Shown here piece by piece: positions 17,340 to 26,494 of a DNA stretch of 64,000 nt. Every line of letters starts with the position of its first letter. The first letter of the stretch is position 1. This DNA comes from TMED8 sp038125725. GTDB lineage: Bacteria > Pseudomonadota > Alphaproteobacteria > Rhodospirillales > Casp-alpha2. A model generated the notes under the pieces. The model saw only the letters and a list, made by a program, of their open reading frames with translations, was not told the DNA's origin and did no database searches. Both the position numbers and the translations under genes were made by a program. The stretch spans positions 1 to 64,000 of the forward strand of contig JAYPEK010000006.1 in the NCBI GenBank assembly GCA_038125725.1, read 5' to 3'.

Positions 17340-18140
17340 ATGTCTCAAGATCAAACCTCAGACAATGGCCAAGGCTCGGTCCATCTAACCGTTGCGGGTG
17401 CCGTGGCGGAAGTTCTTTTTGACAGGCCACACGCAAGAAATGCGATGACCTGGAAGATGTATGAAGAGATGGCCGCGGCTTGCGACCAAATCGCCAGCGA
17501 CCCATCGGTTCGCGTCGCTGTGTTTCGGGGCGTTGGCGGCCGGGCATTTGTTGCCGGAACGGATATTGGACAGTTCAGTGACTTCAAGGATGGCGAGGAC
17601 GGAATCGCCTATGAAGAGCAGGTTGCGACCTATATGTCTCGGGTTGAGAAGGTGCCCGTGCCGACCCTTTGCGTGGTCGAAGGTTGGGCCGTTGGTGGCG
17701 GCATGGCGATTGCCAATGCCTGCGACTTTCGCATTGCGACGCCCGGCGCCCGTTTTGGCGTTCCCATTGCGCGGACGCTTGGAAATTGCCTGGCAGCAGA
17801 CAATCTACGCAGCTTAACGGCGACACTGGGCCTGCCAATGGTCAAACGCATGCTTCTTCTGGCCGAGATGCCGGATGCCGAGGAACTGCACAATCACGGA
17901 TATCTATTGGCCGTCGCCGAACCCGGTGATCTGGACGCGGTGGTGAAGGAAACTGTTGAAAAACTTCTTGGCCATGCGCCGGTGACGATGCGGGTCACCA
18001 AAGAAGCTCTTAGGCGCTTGGCGAGGGACCTGACCCCGGACGACGAAGACTTGATCCGTGAATGTTACGGCAGCGAAGATTTTGCTCAGGGTGTGCGGAA
18101 ATTCGTAGCCAAAGAACCCGCGGCCTGGAAAGGGAAGTAA
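17340..18140 (+). CDS. Enoyl-CoA hydratase/isomerase family protein
   Basis: The 266-residue crotonase-fold protein has an oxyanion hole seen in GGRAFVAGTDIGQF and in VEGWAVGGGMAIANACDFRIA. The start is ATG 17340, with GGAG ten bases upstream. The usual catalytic Glu pair of hydratases is not obvious, so an isomerase, hydrolase or other crotonase activity is possible. It lies 88 bases after the aldehyde dehydrogenase on the same strand. Codon use is somewhat less GC-biased than the box genes, and the sequence downstream becomes AT-richer. Confidence 0.85.
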   Translation: MSQDQTSDNGQGSVHLTVAGAVAEVLFDRPHARNAMTWKMYEEMAAACDQIASDPSVRVAVFRGVGGRAFVAGTDIGQFSDFKDGEDGIAYEEQVATYMSRVEKVPVPTLCVVEGWAVGGGMAIANACDFRIATPGARFGVPIARTLGNCLAADNLRSLTATLGLPMVKRMLLLAEMPDAEELHNHGYLLAVAEPGDLDAVVKETVEKLLGHAPVTMRVTKEALRRLARDLTPDDEDLIRECYGSEDFAQGVRKFVAKEPAAWKGK

Positions 18141-18369
18141 GGCCAGGGTTCGCCGGAAGACAATGGACATCGCACAAAGCTTTGGCACGAACCAGAGTGC
18201 GCCCACTCATGAACCGGCAGCGGTCAGGCAATGCCTATATTGGGTGTTACCGTTGGTAGCCAGAATCGGGCATATTCTTAAACCATCACACCAATTGTCG
18301 ATTGGCTTCATTATTTAGCTATTGGTCATTTCACAAAATTGTACCGCGTGAGTTCAATTTAGTGAGTGG

Positions 18370-19131
18370 TTAGTCTGTAAATGACATATTCCTAACTTGA
18401 GAGACGTTCGGACCTGGTCGCACTATAATCCACGGATCGTGTGGGCTGGGTTCTCGCGTTTTGATATGGTAATGCTTGAGTTCTTTGCCGTTTCGCTTCG
18501 CAAAGTTACAAATCTTACGACCTTCCAACACACTAGAATATTGAACACAAAGTGCGGCTCGACCCTGTACAAACCATTTTGCATGGTCTGTGCGCCCACT
18601 TTGGGTTTGGACCACAACGGTTCCGTCAGCGCGAAAATCTAAATGGGTCGTGCTGCCTCTAATGACATTATTGTGCGAAAACAGGGTTCCCTTCACAAGG
18701 TTTTCGATTTCGGCCTTTTGCAGGAACGGTGGGCCGTTAGCGTCTGCTCCCCCGCCGCCAGTTTGCCATCTGGGACTTCCTTTCGCACCCTCCTGGCCAC
18801 TAGTGCGCTGACCAGCGTCTCCTGTTTGCCCACGGGTAGTAGCCATCCCCGTCGGTGTTTGTTGAGACTGGTTTTTCGTCGCCCGAAACTTACTTATAGC
18901 GTTATCAAATTCCTCCACTGTCGCGAAGCCGTCATTGTTCGTATCGATGTCTTCAAAACGAAGCTTGCGACCGCGAAATTCAGCTTTTGAGACTTTTCCA
19001 TCGCCATCAGCGTCCATGCGCATGATTTGACGCTCACCAGTTACTTGGGCGCTGGCGGGCTTCGAAATTTGAAATCCTAGAAAAGTAGTCGTCGATACAA
19101 CGCAAAAAACAATCAGAGCCTGGCTCTTCAT
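18370..19131 (-). CDS. Exported EF-hand calcium-binding protein, function unknown
   Basis: This protein of 253 residues starts at the second ATG (19131), which follows AGGGGAGGGAACG; the first ATG at 19155 lacks such a site. A signal peptide (ALIVFCVVSTTTFLGFQ...PASA) precedes two EF-hand loops, DADGDGKVSKAEF and DTNNDGFATVEEF. A Gln/Gly/Thr-rich linker leads to a C-terminal domain with HLDFRADGTVVVQTQSG and CVQYSSVLEGRKIC, which resembles small periplasmic beta-sandwich domains. Calcium binding in the periplasm is likely; the partner is unknown. The gene is noticeably AT-richer than most of the window and stands alone. Confidence 0.8.
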   Translation of the reverse strand: MKSQALIVFCVVSTTTFLGFQISKPASAQVTGERQIMRMDADGDGKVSKAEFRGRKLRFEDIDTNNDGFATVEEFDNAISKFRATKNQSQQTPTGMATTRGQTGDAGQRTSGQEGAKGSPRWQTGGGGADANGPPFLQKAEIENLVKGTLFSHNNVIRGSTTHLDFRADGTVVVQTQSGRTDHAKWFVQGRAALCVQYSSVLEGRKICNFAKRNGKELKHYHIKTREPSPHDPWIIVRPGPNVSQVRNMSFTD

Positions 19132-19659
19132 CGTTCCCTCCCCTTGAAAGAACACAAAAAGTCGTTGGCACTAGAGAGCAGTATGTCAATTTACATGAAG
19201 CTTTACCAAATAGAATCGTAAACCTTTTGTGGGTGCGGATTGTCGTCGTGTACTCAACAGAAATCTGAAGAACCAAAGTCGCTAATGTCCGCAACGGGTC
19301 ATCAGCACGCATTCTTGGGCCGCGCCAACCACGTCCGCTACCGAGGGCTAAGCAGTCATTGAGTTCGGGAAATTTGATCGGCCTCGAAGCTAGGTCCGCT
19401 CGCCCCTCGGGACCGGACGGAAATCTCTCGCTCTGATTTCTTCAGCCCCTAGCCAGAAGGCGTCATTCACTGTGCTGGCTGCAAATGGCAGCAAACTGAA
19501 CAGAAACCGGACATCAAGATTTCGGCAGACGAAACGACCGGAGGTGACCCAAGCCAGATGTTCGAACCGCAATCGGTCATCTTGCCGTCCGATCGCACTC
19601 TCCAATCGCCGACAACCGCGTTTCGTCGAGCTCTCCAATTGGAACCCGGGCCCGGCTGT

Positions 19660-19674
19660 GCGTGATTCACACGC
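19660..19674. promoter_or_regulatory. Candidate activator site (UAS) copy 1: GCGTG-N5-CACGC
   Basis: GCGTGATTCACACGC is an inverted repeat with 5-base arms and a 5-base centre. It lies about 122 bases upstream of the sigma-54 promoter of the transporter operon, within the normal range for enhancer-binding proteins. The same arms and spacing recur at 26393-26407 and 27479-27493 around the activator gene. Confidence 0.65.
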
Positions 19675-19796
19675 TCTGACGAGCAACTTCCACGCAACGC
19701 GAAAGACGGGCTTGCACTGCTACGGGCCATCCCGATACATCAAAACGTGGCCTTTTATTAATCGTTTAAGGGTTGTTGCGGGGCTGCCTGAAACTG

Positions 19797-19812
19797 TGGC
19801 ACGCTTGTTGCG
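19797..19812 (+). promoter_or_regulatory. Sigma-54 (RpoN) promoter of the ABC transporter operon
   Basis: TGGCACGCTTGTTGCG matches the -24/-12 consensus TGGCACG-N4-TTGCW except the last base. The GG (19798-19799) and GC (19810-19811) have the required 10-base gap. It precedes the binding-protein start by 63 bases. Confidence 0.82.
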
Positions 19813-19874
19813 TTGTGGGTCTATTGAAAGTTCACGCGGCCCTTGTGCCGCCTCCACTGACAGGGAGTTTCTTG

Positions 19875-21404
19875 ATGACCAAACGCATGATTCCAATTTT
19901 AGCCGTTGCCGCATTGGCCGTTCCGGCCATGACGCAGGCCAGCGAGCTGAGGATCGGATATACCACCGACGCCTTGACCCTGGACCCCCACAACCACCGC
20001 AACCGCACTACTCAGACCATTATTCGCAATATGTATGATGGCTTGGTGACCCGCGCGCCGGGCATGAAGGTGGTGCCGCAAATGGCGGAATACCTTAAGG
20101 TCATCGACCCAACGACCTACGAGGTTAAATTGCAGGCGGGAGCGACGTTCCATGACGGCTCGCCGGTGACCGCGGACGATATCAAATACACCTTCGACCG
20201 GTTGACCAAGGACGGCGCCATGGGTGGACAGACCAGCCCGCGCAAAAGCCTCGTTGGTCCGGTTACCGGCGTCGAGGTCGTGGACGCGCGCACCGCACGG
20301 ATCAAGCTGGAAACGCCCTGGCCGCAGTTTCCCGCGTTCCTGACCCTGCACGAAATCGTATCGAAGAAGTTCACCGAAGCTCAAGGCAAGGATGGTCTTG
20401 CCACCAAGGAGATGGGCTCAGGCCCGTTCAAGCTGGTGGATTGGCGCAAGGGCGATTCCGTGATCATGGAACGTTATGACGGATACTACGGCGGTTCCAT
20501 GGAACTCAAACCGCATGGGAAAGCCTGTTCGGAACGCGTGATCTGGAAAATCATTCCGGAAAACGCCTCGCGCGTCGCCGCCTTGCTGGCCGGTGACGTG
20601 GACCTGATCAACGATCTTCCGGCGCACGCGGTCAACCAGGTGAAGAACAACCCGAACACCGACGTTGTCTCGGCCAACGGCACCCGGAGCTTCTTCATCG
20701 CGTTGAACAACCAGTCCGGGCCGTTCAAGGACAAGCGCGTCCGTCAGGCTGTCAGCCACGCGCTCGATAAGAAGCTGATCATCGATCGGATCATGGGCGG
20801 CAACGGCACAGCCATCAACGGCCTGCTGTCTCCCGATGCGTTCGGCAAGAACACCGATCTTCCCGAGCTGGCCTTCGATCCGGCCAAGGCAAAATCGTTG
20901 CTGGCCGCCGCGGGCCATGCCGATGGCATTGATGTCGTTCTCGATGTGAAAGGCGAACTCAAGGAAACCGCGGAAGCCATTGCCTCGCTGCTGACGAAGT
21001 CCGGCATTCGGACCAAGGTTCAGGTCGGCGAGGTCGGCCAGCTGCGCAAGAAGTGGCGCACCAAGGGCAAGCCGAAGACCGGCGACATGTGGATCACCTC
21101 TTGGGGCAACGGCACGCTGGATCCGGTCGGCATCATGGTGCCCACACACCGGACCAATGACCGCGGCAACTCCGCCGGTTACGCCAACGCCGAGTTCGAT
21201 GCGATCCTGGATGCCGCCGGCACCGAGACGGATGCCACCAAGCGCGCCGCCATGTATGCCAAGGCTGAAGCCATGGCTGCTGCCGATGCGCCTTACGCCT
21301 ATCTCTGGGTGACCAAGGACCTTTACGGCGTGTCCAAGCGGCTCACGGGGTTCCGCCCGAGCTCCGACGGCCGTATTAATCTGCATGACGCCTGCGTCAA
21401 GTAA
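19875..21404 (+). CDS. ABC transporter periplasmic substrate-binding protein, family 5 (oligopeptide type)
   Basis: The 509-residue protein has a signal peptide (MTKRMIPILAVAALAVPAMTQA, cleavage after the last Ala) followed by a family 5 solute-binding fold. Typical blocks are LTLDPHNHRN, LKVIDPTTYEVKLQAGATFHDGSPVTADDIKYTFDR and VRQAVSHALDKKLI. Family 5 proteins bind peptides, nickel, opines or other small ligands; the ligand here is unknown. ATG 19875 has AGGGAG eight bases upstream. It is the first gene of a six-gene operon driven by the predicted sigma-54 promoter, with a hydrolase as the last gene. Confidence 0.92.
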   Translation: MTKRMIPILAVAALAVPAMTQASELRIGYTTDALTLDPHNHRNRTTQTIIRNMYDGLVTRAPGMKVVPQMAEYLKVIDPTTYEVKLQAGATFHDGSPVTADDIKYTFDRLTKDGAMGGQTSPRKSLVGPVTGVEVVDARTARIKLETPWPQFPAFLTLHEIVSKKFTEAQGKDGLATKEMGSGPFKLVDWRKGDSVIMERYDGYYGGSMELKPHGKACSERVIWKIIPENASRVAALLAGDVDLINDLPAHAVNQVKNNPNTDVVSANGTRSFFIALNNQSGPFKDKRVRQAVSHALDKKLIIDRIMGGNGTAINGLLSPDAFGKNTDLPELAFDPAKAKSLLAAAGHADGIDVVLDVKGELKETAEAIASLLTKSGIRTKVQVGEVGQLRKKWRTKGKPKTGDMWITSWGNGTLDPVGIMVPTHRTNDRGNSAGYANAEFDAILDAAGTETDATKRAAMYAKAEAMAAADAPYAYLWVTKDLYGVSKRLTGFRPSSDGRINLHDACVK

Positions 21405-21442
21405 TCGACGCGGCAACGTGACATCGGCGCGGGACAGATCAG

Positions 21443-22450
21443 TTGAATTTCGGAAAATTCGTCGAACGTCTCGCGCAACTCCTCCCGGTGTTGCTGGGGG
21501 TCACTGTCATCGTGTTTTTCATGATGGCGCTGACTCCCGGCGATCCGGTGGACATCATGATCGGCGACAGTCATGTGACGCCGGAGCAGGAGGCGCAGCT
21601 CCGGCGTGATCTGGGTCTCGACCGCCCGCCCGTTGAGCGGTTTTTCGTTTTTCTCGGCAACGCGTTGCAGGGCGATTTCGGAATTAGCTTCTACCATCGC
21701 CGTCCCGTCTTCGATGTCATCGCGGAACGGCTCCCGGCGACCATCGAACTGAGCCTCGCGGCATTGATTCTGGCGCTCGCGACCTCCATTCCCCTTGGCA
21801 TTGTCGCGGCGGTCAAGAAGAACACCGTTTTCGACAAGCTCGCCACCGTCGGGTCGTTGTTCGGCGTCTCACTGCCCGGTTTCTGGTTCGGCATCTTGTT
21901 GTTGATGCTGTTTTCCGTGCACCTCCATCTGTTGCCTGTCGCCGGCCGCGTCGGCTATGAGTTCGAGGTCGAGCCGATCACCCACATGTTGCTGATCGAT
22001 TCCCTGCTGCAGGGTCGTTTCGACGCTTTCGCCAATGCGTTCAAGCATCTGATCATGCCGGCCGTCGTCCTCGGCCTGCCCATGGCCGCGATCCTGACAC
22101 GGGTCACGCGTACGTCCATGCTCGAAGTCCTCAGTCAGGACTACATGACGTTCGCCGAGGCCAAAGGCCTGAGCCGTACCCGAATCCTTCTGCGCCATGG
22201 CTTGAAGAACGCGTTGATTCCGACCGTCACCGTTGCGGCACTGCAGACCGGCTCGCTTCTCGGCGGCAACATGATCGTCGAGACGGTGTTCGGCTGGCCC
22301 GGGCTCGGGCGGCTCGTCGTGGAGAGCATCTTCCTGCGCAATTACCCGCTGGTTCAGTCGGCGGTCCTGATTTACGCCACGACCTACGTGACGCTGAATT
22401 TCCTGGCCGACATTCTCTACACCGTCCTCAACCCGAGGGTGCGGCTTTGA
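21443..22450 (+). CDS. ABC transporter permease, DppB-like
   Basis: This 335-residue inner-membrane permease has about six helices. The N-terminal helix (LLPVLLGVTVIVFFMMALTPGDP) and the large periplasmic loop are typical of DppB/OppB. The cytoplasmic EAA loop appears as DYMTFAEAKGLSRTRILLRHGLKNALIP. The start is TTG 21443 (MNFGKFVERLAQ), 38 bases after the binding-protein gene. Its TGA overlaps the TTG of the next permease. It pairs with that permease to form the channel. Confidence 0.93.
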   Translation: MNFGKFVERLAQLLPVLLGVTVIVFFMMALTPGDPVDIMIGDSHVTPEQEAQLRRDLGLDRPPVERFFVFLGNALQGDFGISFYHRRPVFDVIAERLPATIELSLAALILALATSIPLGIVAAVKKNTVFDKLATVGSLFGVSLPGFWFGILLLMLFSVHLHLLPVAGRVGYEFEVEPITHMLLIDSLLQGRFDAFANAFKHLIMPAVVLGLPMAAILTRVTRTSMLEVLSQDYMTFAEAKGLSRTRILLRHGLKNALIPTVTVAALQTGSLLGGNMIVETVFGWPGLGRLVVESIFLRNYPLVQSAVLIYATTYVTLNFLADILYTVLNPRVRL

Positions 22451-23349
22451 ACACCGTCCTGCATTGGGTCTTGGGGCCGGTTAGCGCGGACGAATCGCCG
22501 CTTCAGCGCAACCTGCGAATGTTTTTCTCGAGCCGGCTTTCGACGGTATCGACGCTGACGGTATTCGGTTTCGTGCTGCTCGCCATTGCAGCACCGTTGG
22601 TGGCGCCGCACGACCCCAACGAAACCGATCTGTTCCGGCGCCTGCAGCCGCCTGTCTGGATCGAGGGTGGTGAATGGTCCTTCCTGCTCGGGTGCGACGC
22701 GCTCGGTCGCGACATTCTGTCGCGCATCATTTATGGCTCGCGAATTTCTATCTTCATCGGTGCCTTCGTCATTTTCGTGGCCACCACCATCGGCATTCTC
22801 GCCGGTCTGGCTGCGGGTTATCTGCGTGGCTGGGTCGATGTCGCGATTTCGCGTCTTGTCGATATCCTGCTCGGCTTTCCCTATCTGATTTTCGCCATCG
22901 CGCTGATCGCCATGATGGGGCCGGGGATGCAGAACATCCTGCTGGCGCTGATCTACAAGGAGTGGGTCATGCCTTGCCGAGTGGTGCGCGGCGAGACTCT
23001 GGCGGCGCGGGAGGTGGAATATGTGGAGGCGGCCCGCGCGCTCGGCGGATCAAGCCGCCACATCATGCTGCGCGAGATTTTGCCCAATATCCTGTCGCCG
23101 GTTATCGTCGTGGCCACGATCCGCATGGCGCACGTTATTATCCTCGAAGCCAGCCTGTCGTTTTTGGGGTTGGGCATCCAACCGCCGACGGCGAGTTGGG
23201 GCTCGATGGTCGCCGACGGCCGTTCGTATATGCTGGAAGCCTGGTGGGTGAGCACCTTCCCCGGCTTTGCCATTCTGATCCTGGTGCTCGCCATCAACGT
23301 CGCCGGCCAGGGCTTGCGCGATGCCTTCGATCCCAAGTTCCACGACTGA
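22447..23349 (+). CDS. ABC transporter permease, DppC-like
   Basis: This 300-residue second permease has an N-terminal soluble stretch, a first helix (FGFVLLAIAAPLVAPHDPNETD), and the GCDALGRDILSRIIYGSRISI block typical of DppC/OppC. The EAA loop reads EYVEAARALGGSSRHIMLREILPNI. The TTG start overlaps the preceding stop, indicating coupled translation. A ten-base gap separates it from the first ATPase gene. Confidence 0.93.
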   Translation: MNTVLHWVLGPVSADESPLQRNLRMFFSSRLSTVSTLTVFGFVLLAIAAPLVAPHDPNETDLFRRLQPPVWIEGGEWSFLLGCDALGRDILSRIIYGSRISIFIGAFVIFVATTIGILAGLAAGYLRGWVDVAISRLVDILLGFPYLIFAIALIAMMGPGMQNILLALIYKEWVMPCRVVRGETLAAREVEYVEAARALGGSSRHIMLREILPNILSPVIVVATIRMAHVIILEASLSFLGLGIQPPTASWGSMVADGRSYMLEAWWVSTFPGFAILILVLAINVAGQGLRDAFDPKFHD

Positions 23350-23358
23350 GATTGGCAT

Positions 23359-24363
23359 ATGAATGAAGTCCGGCCGATTCTGGAAATTCACGACTTGGTG
23401 ACGAGGTTCGCCACCCGCTATGGGGTCGTCACCGCGGTGGACGGCGTCGACCTGACTTTGCGGAAGGGCGAGTGCCTGGGGATCGTCGGCGAGTCAGGTT
23501 CGGGAAAAAGCGTGACCTTTGCCAGTGTCATGGGGCTGGTGCACAAGCCCGGTTGGATCGACCGGGGATCGATTTCGTTCGAAGGCCGGGAATTGGTGGG
23601 ACTGGACAGGCTTGCCTACCGCGCGTTGCGCGGCAGGGACATCGCCATGACCATGCAGGACGCGCTCACCGCGCTCAACCCGGCGCTGACGGTCGGCACC
23701 CAGATCACCGAGGTGATTCTGGCGCATGGCGAGGACCTCCCCGCCGGTCGGCGCCAACGCCGGCGTTGGGCGCGTGAACAGGCCGTCGAGATGATGCACA
23801 TGGTCGGGATTCCATCGGCGGAAACGCGGCTCGACGAGTATCCGCATCAATTCTCCGGCGGCATGCGTCAACGCATGATGATCGCCATTGCGCTCGCCTG
23901 CCGGCCGAAACTGCTGATTGCCGACGAGCCGACCACGGCGCTCGATGTGACCATTCAGGCGCAGGTGCTTGAATTGATCGCCGACATTCGGCGCGAGCTT
24001 GGGATGAGCGTGGTGTTGATCACGCACGACCTCGGGGTCGTGGCGGAATATTGTGACCGGGTTGCGGTGATGTATGCGGGTCAGGTGGTGGAGACAGGAC
24101 GGACGTCAGAGGTGATCGGCTCTCCGGCGCATCCATATACGCAGGGCTTACTGGCCTCGATCCCCAAACTCTCCCATCTCGACGAACGTATCCAACCCAT
24201 CGATGGGCAGGTACCGGAACTGATCGATCTGCCGCCGGGATGCCGGTTTCAAAGCCGTTGCATCCATGCCACGGCAGGGTGCGAGGCGCCGCAGCGGATG
24301 CACGATCGGGACCATGGTCACGGCGTGCGTTGCCATCTGGCGGGCGTGGAGAAATCGTCATGA
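23359..24363 (+). CDS. ABC transporter ATP-binding protein, DppD-like
   Basis: The 334-residue ATPase has Walker A GESGSGKS, signature FSGGMRQRMM and Walker B LLIADEPTTALD. The C-terminal oligopeptide/dipeptide extension with conserved cysteines (GCRFQSRCIHATAGC) marks the DppD/OppD group and may hold an Fe-S cluster, as reported for some members. The last bases overlap the start of the second ATPase (ATGA). Confidence 0.94.
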   Translation: MNEVRPILEIHDLVTRFATRYGVVTAVDGVDLTLRKGECLGIVGESGSGKSVTFASVMGLVHKPGWIDRGSISFEGRELVGLDRLAYRALRGRDIAMTMQDALTALNPALTVGTQITEVILAHGEDLPAGRRQRRRWAREQAVEMMHMVGIPSAETRLDEYPHQFSGGMRQRMMIAIALACRPKLLIADEPTTALDVTIQAQVLELIADIRRELGMSVVLITHDLGVVAEYCDRVAVMYAGQVVETGRTSEVIGSPAHPYTQGLLASIPKLSHLDERIQPIDGQVPELIDLPPGCRFQSRCIHATAGCEAPQRMHDRDHGHGVRCHLAGVEKSS

Positions 24364-25352
24364 CGGCCGTGCATGAGACGCCATTTCTCAAGGTCGACGG
24401 CTTGGTCAAACACTATGACAGCCGACGCGGCTTATGGGGTCGGGTGACCGGAAATCCCGGCTCCCTGGTTCAGGCCGTCGACGGAATCGACCTGTTCGTC
24501 AACCGTGGCGAAACGCTCGGGTTGATCGGCGAGTCCGGTTGCGGCAAGTCGACACTCGGACGTGCCATCCTGCGTTTGCATGAGCCCACGGCCGGCCGGG
24601 TTACACTGGACGGCACGGATGTCACGGCGCTGGATGAAAATGGCCTGAAAGCCATGCGCCGGCGCATGCAGATCATCTTCCAAGATCCCTATGCTTCCTT
24701 GAACCCGCGCAAGACCGTGCTGGAGATCATCGGCACAGCCCTCCGCCTTCAGAGCGTTGCCGATGGTGCCGAAATGCGGGATCGCGTGGTCGAGCTTCTG
24801 GAAAGCTGCGGTCTCAAGGCCGATCATATGACGCGCTATCCGCACCAATTCTCGGGCGGTCAGCGCCAGCGCATCGGTGTTGCTAGGGCGCTCGCCCTGA
24901 AACCGGAATTCATCGTCTGCGACGAGCCGGTCAGCGCGCTCGACGTTTCGATCCAGGCTCAGATCATCGACCTTCTGGACGAGTTGAAGCGCGAGCTTGG
25001 GCTGACCTATCTTTTCATCTCGCACGATATCTCGGTCATTGGATACGTCAGCGACCGGTTGGCGGTGATGTATCTGGGTGAAATCGTCGAGACCGGTCCG
25101 GTCCACACGATCCTGGGTGCACCGCGCCATCCTTATACCCAGGCATTGCTGAGCGCCGTGCCGCGCGTTGATGCGGCGGCAAGAACAGAGCGGCTTCGGC
25201 TGAGCGGCGACTTGCCTTCGCCGATCGATCCGCCAAAGGGTTGCAAGTTCCACACGCGGTGTCCCATGGCGACGGCCCAGTGCCGCGAGAGCAAGCCTGC
25301 GCACAGGGACCTGGCGGGCGGCGTTTCCGTCGCCTGTCATCTAGTCGAGTGA
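24360..25352 (+). CDS. ABC transporter ATP-binding protein, DppF-like
   Basis: This 330-residue second ATPase has Walker A GESGCGKST, signature FSGGQRQRIGVA and Walker B FIVCDEPVSALD, with the C-terminal GCKFHTRCPMATAQC extension. The frame is open from 24240, but ATG 24360 overlaps the previous stop and gives the family N-terminus. Its TGA overlaps the ATG of the C45 hydrolase gene, so import and hydrolysis are probably cotranslated functions. Confidence 0.94.
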   Translation: MTAVHETPFLKVDGLVKHYDSRRGLWGRVTGNPGSLVQAVDGIDLFVNRGETLGLIGESGCGKSTLGRAILRLHEPTAGRVTLDGTDVTALDENGLKAMRRRMQIIFQDPYASLNPRKTVLEIIGTALRLQSVADGAEMRDRVVELLESCGLKADHMTRYPHQFSGGQRQRIGVARALALKPEFIVCDEPVSALDVSIQAQIIDLLDELKRELGLTYLFISHDISVIGYVSDRLAVMYLGEIVETGPVHTILGAPRHPYTQALLSAVPRVDAAARTERLRLSGDLPSPIDPPKGCKFHTRCPMATAQCRESKPAHRDLAGGVSVACHLVE

Positions 25353-26467
25353 TGAACGAGGGCCTGGTCGACAGCCTGGAGACCGCACGCTGCTCGGACG
25401 GGGTGGCGCTGGGGCAAACGGGTGGCGCCTATGATCGCGGCTTGGGGCAGGCGGCGACAGAGCCGGACATGGTTCCCGCCGTGCGCGCCGCCGTGCTGGG
25501 GCGCATCGGTGATGATGCCCGCGGGCTTGCCGCGGCGGGCGGCTATATCGAGCAGCAATGGCGGTTCATGGAGCGTCATGGGCCTCGGCACCTGGCGCAA
25601 TTGCGGGGAATCGCCGACGGCTACGGACTGGAGGTCTGGAATCTCTTCGTCTACCTGCACATGGGCATGATCGAAGATGCCGATGGCCTCCCGGCGGCGG
25701 AGGAAGACGGATGCAGCGCCGTGGCGGTCTCCGGTGACGGCGGCGAAACCCTGCTTGCCAAAAACCGTGACTACCGGGGTGAGCACAAGGCGCTGCAGCG
25801 CGTGTTCCTGGATAGCGATCCCGCGTGGGGAGAGCGGCACGTACTCAGCGTCGGGAGTCTGGGAAGCCCGGGAGCCTTTTCCAGCGGCATCAATTCCGAT
25901 GGACTGGCATTGGTCGATACCCGCGTCGGCTGGCGCCGGCCACGAGTCGGGTGGCTGCGCTATCTGTTGATGAACGAGATTCTGGTTTCAGCGGGCGATG
26001 TCGCGGAGGCGCTTGAGATCATCGAGAGGGTGCCGCATGCCGGAGGCGGCGTGGTGGCGCTGGCGGATTCCACGGGGGCGCGCGCAGTGGTCGAGTTGGG
26101 GGCTGGCCGGATTGCCGTCCAGCAAGCGGGCGCAGTGGGGATTGCGCGCACCAATCATTTCCACGACGCCGAGTTGGCTGCGGGCCAGACAAGGGTGCCC
26201 GCCGATCCGGCCTCGGAGAATTCGGTCGGGCGTTTCCAGCGGCTGCAGGCCTGGCTGGACAGCCTCGGCGGCCGGCCGGTTTCCATCGAGACACTTGGCG
26301 CCACGATGGCCGGCCATGCTGCCGCAGGGGCTCCGGCCGTCTGTCGGCACGGCGGCGACGACCGGTCGGAAACGATTTCGTCCGCCGTATTTGCGTGTAA
26401 TTCACGCAAGCTATACTTTTGTCCTGGAAATCCTTGCCGTGGACCCTGGCAGGTCTACGCTTTCTGA
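25352..26467 (+). CDS. C45 family autoproteolytic acyltransferase/hydrolase (isopenicillin-N acyltransferase-like)
   Basis: This 371-residue Ntn-hydrolase-like protein has the expected self-cleavage site EEDGCSAVAV, with Cys121 as the new N-terminal nucleophile, and the conserved KNRDY block follows. Further blocks are GSPGAFSSGINSDGLAL and a C-terminal domain with HTF-like ARTNHFHD and CNSRKLYFCPGNPC. Family members cleave or form amides (acyl-CoA:6-APA acyltransferase, choloylglycine-type hydrolases). No signal peptide is seen, so it acts in the cytosol. The gene is coupled to the transporter, suggesting that it hydrolyses an imported N-acyl compound. A palindrome lies inside its 3' end (26391-26409). 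Confidence 0.82.
   Translation: MNEGLVDSLETARCSDGVALGQTGGAYDRGLGQAATEPDMVPAVRAAVLGRIGDDARGLAAAGGYIEQQWRFMERHGPRHLAQLRGIADGYGLEVWNLFVYLHMGMIEDADGLPAAEEDGCSAVAVSGDGGETLLAKNRDYRGEHKALQRVFLDSDPAWGERHVLSVGSLGSPGAFSSGINSDGLALVDTRVGWRRPRVGWLRYLLMNEILVSAGDVAEALEIIERVPHAGGGVVALADSTGARAVVELGAGRIAVQQAGAVGIARTNHFHDAELAAGQTRVPADPASENSVGRFQRLQAWLDSLGGRPVSIETLGATMAGHAAAGAPAVCRHGGDDRSETISSAVFACNSRKLYFCPGNPCRGPWQVYAF
26391..26409. promoter_or_regulatory. Candidate activator site (UAS) copy 2 inside the hydrolase 3' end
   Basis: TTGCGTGTAATTCACGCAA has 7-base perfect arms around a 5-base centre and contains the shared core GCGTG-N5-CACGC (26393-26407). It is 86 bases upstream of the activator gene start. No correctly spaced -24/-12 element was found after it, so it may serve autoregulation or act at a distance. 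Confidence 0.6.
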
Positions 26468-26494
26468 TTGGAAATCGCTTCAAAGTGAGGGTGC

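Larger units (their letters stand above)
19132..19874. other. Gap of ~740 bases: no convincing gene, contains sigma-54 control region
   Basis: Open frames here (for example on the minus strand at 19390-19686) lack ribosome-binding sites and family resemblance; their Arg/Ser-rich translations look like degenerate sequence. The right-hand part carries a palindrome at 19660-19674 and a sigma-54 promoter at 19797-19812, both listed separately. Confidence 0.6.

Noticed and set aside
19390..19730. Open frames on both strands in the gap before the transporter operon
   Set aside because: No start sites, no domain, and the region contains the sigma-54 control sites; the translations look like degenerate sequence.
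26430..26494. TGGCAGG and TGGAAAT sequences upstream of the activator gene considered as sigma-54 promoters
   Set aside because: The GG-to-GC distances are 9 and 8 bases rather than the required 10.
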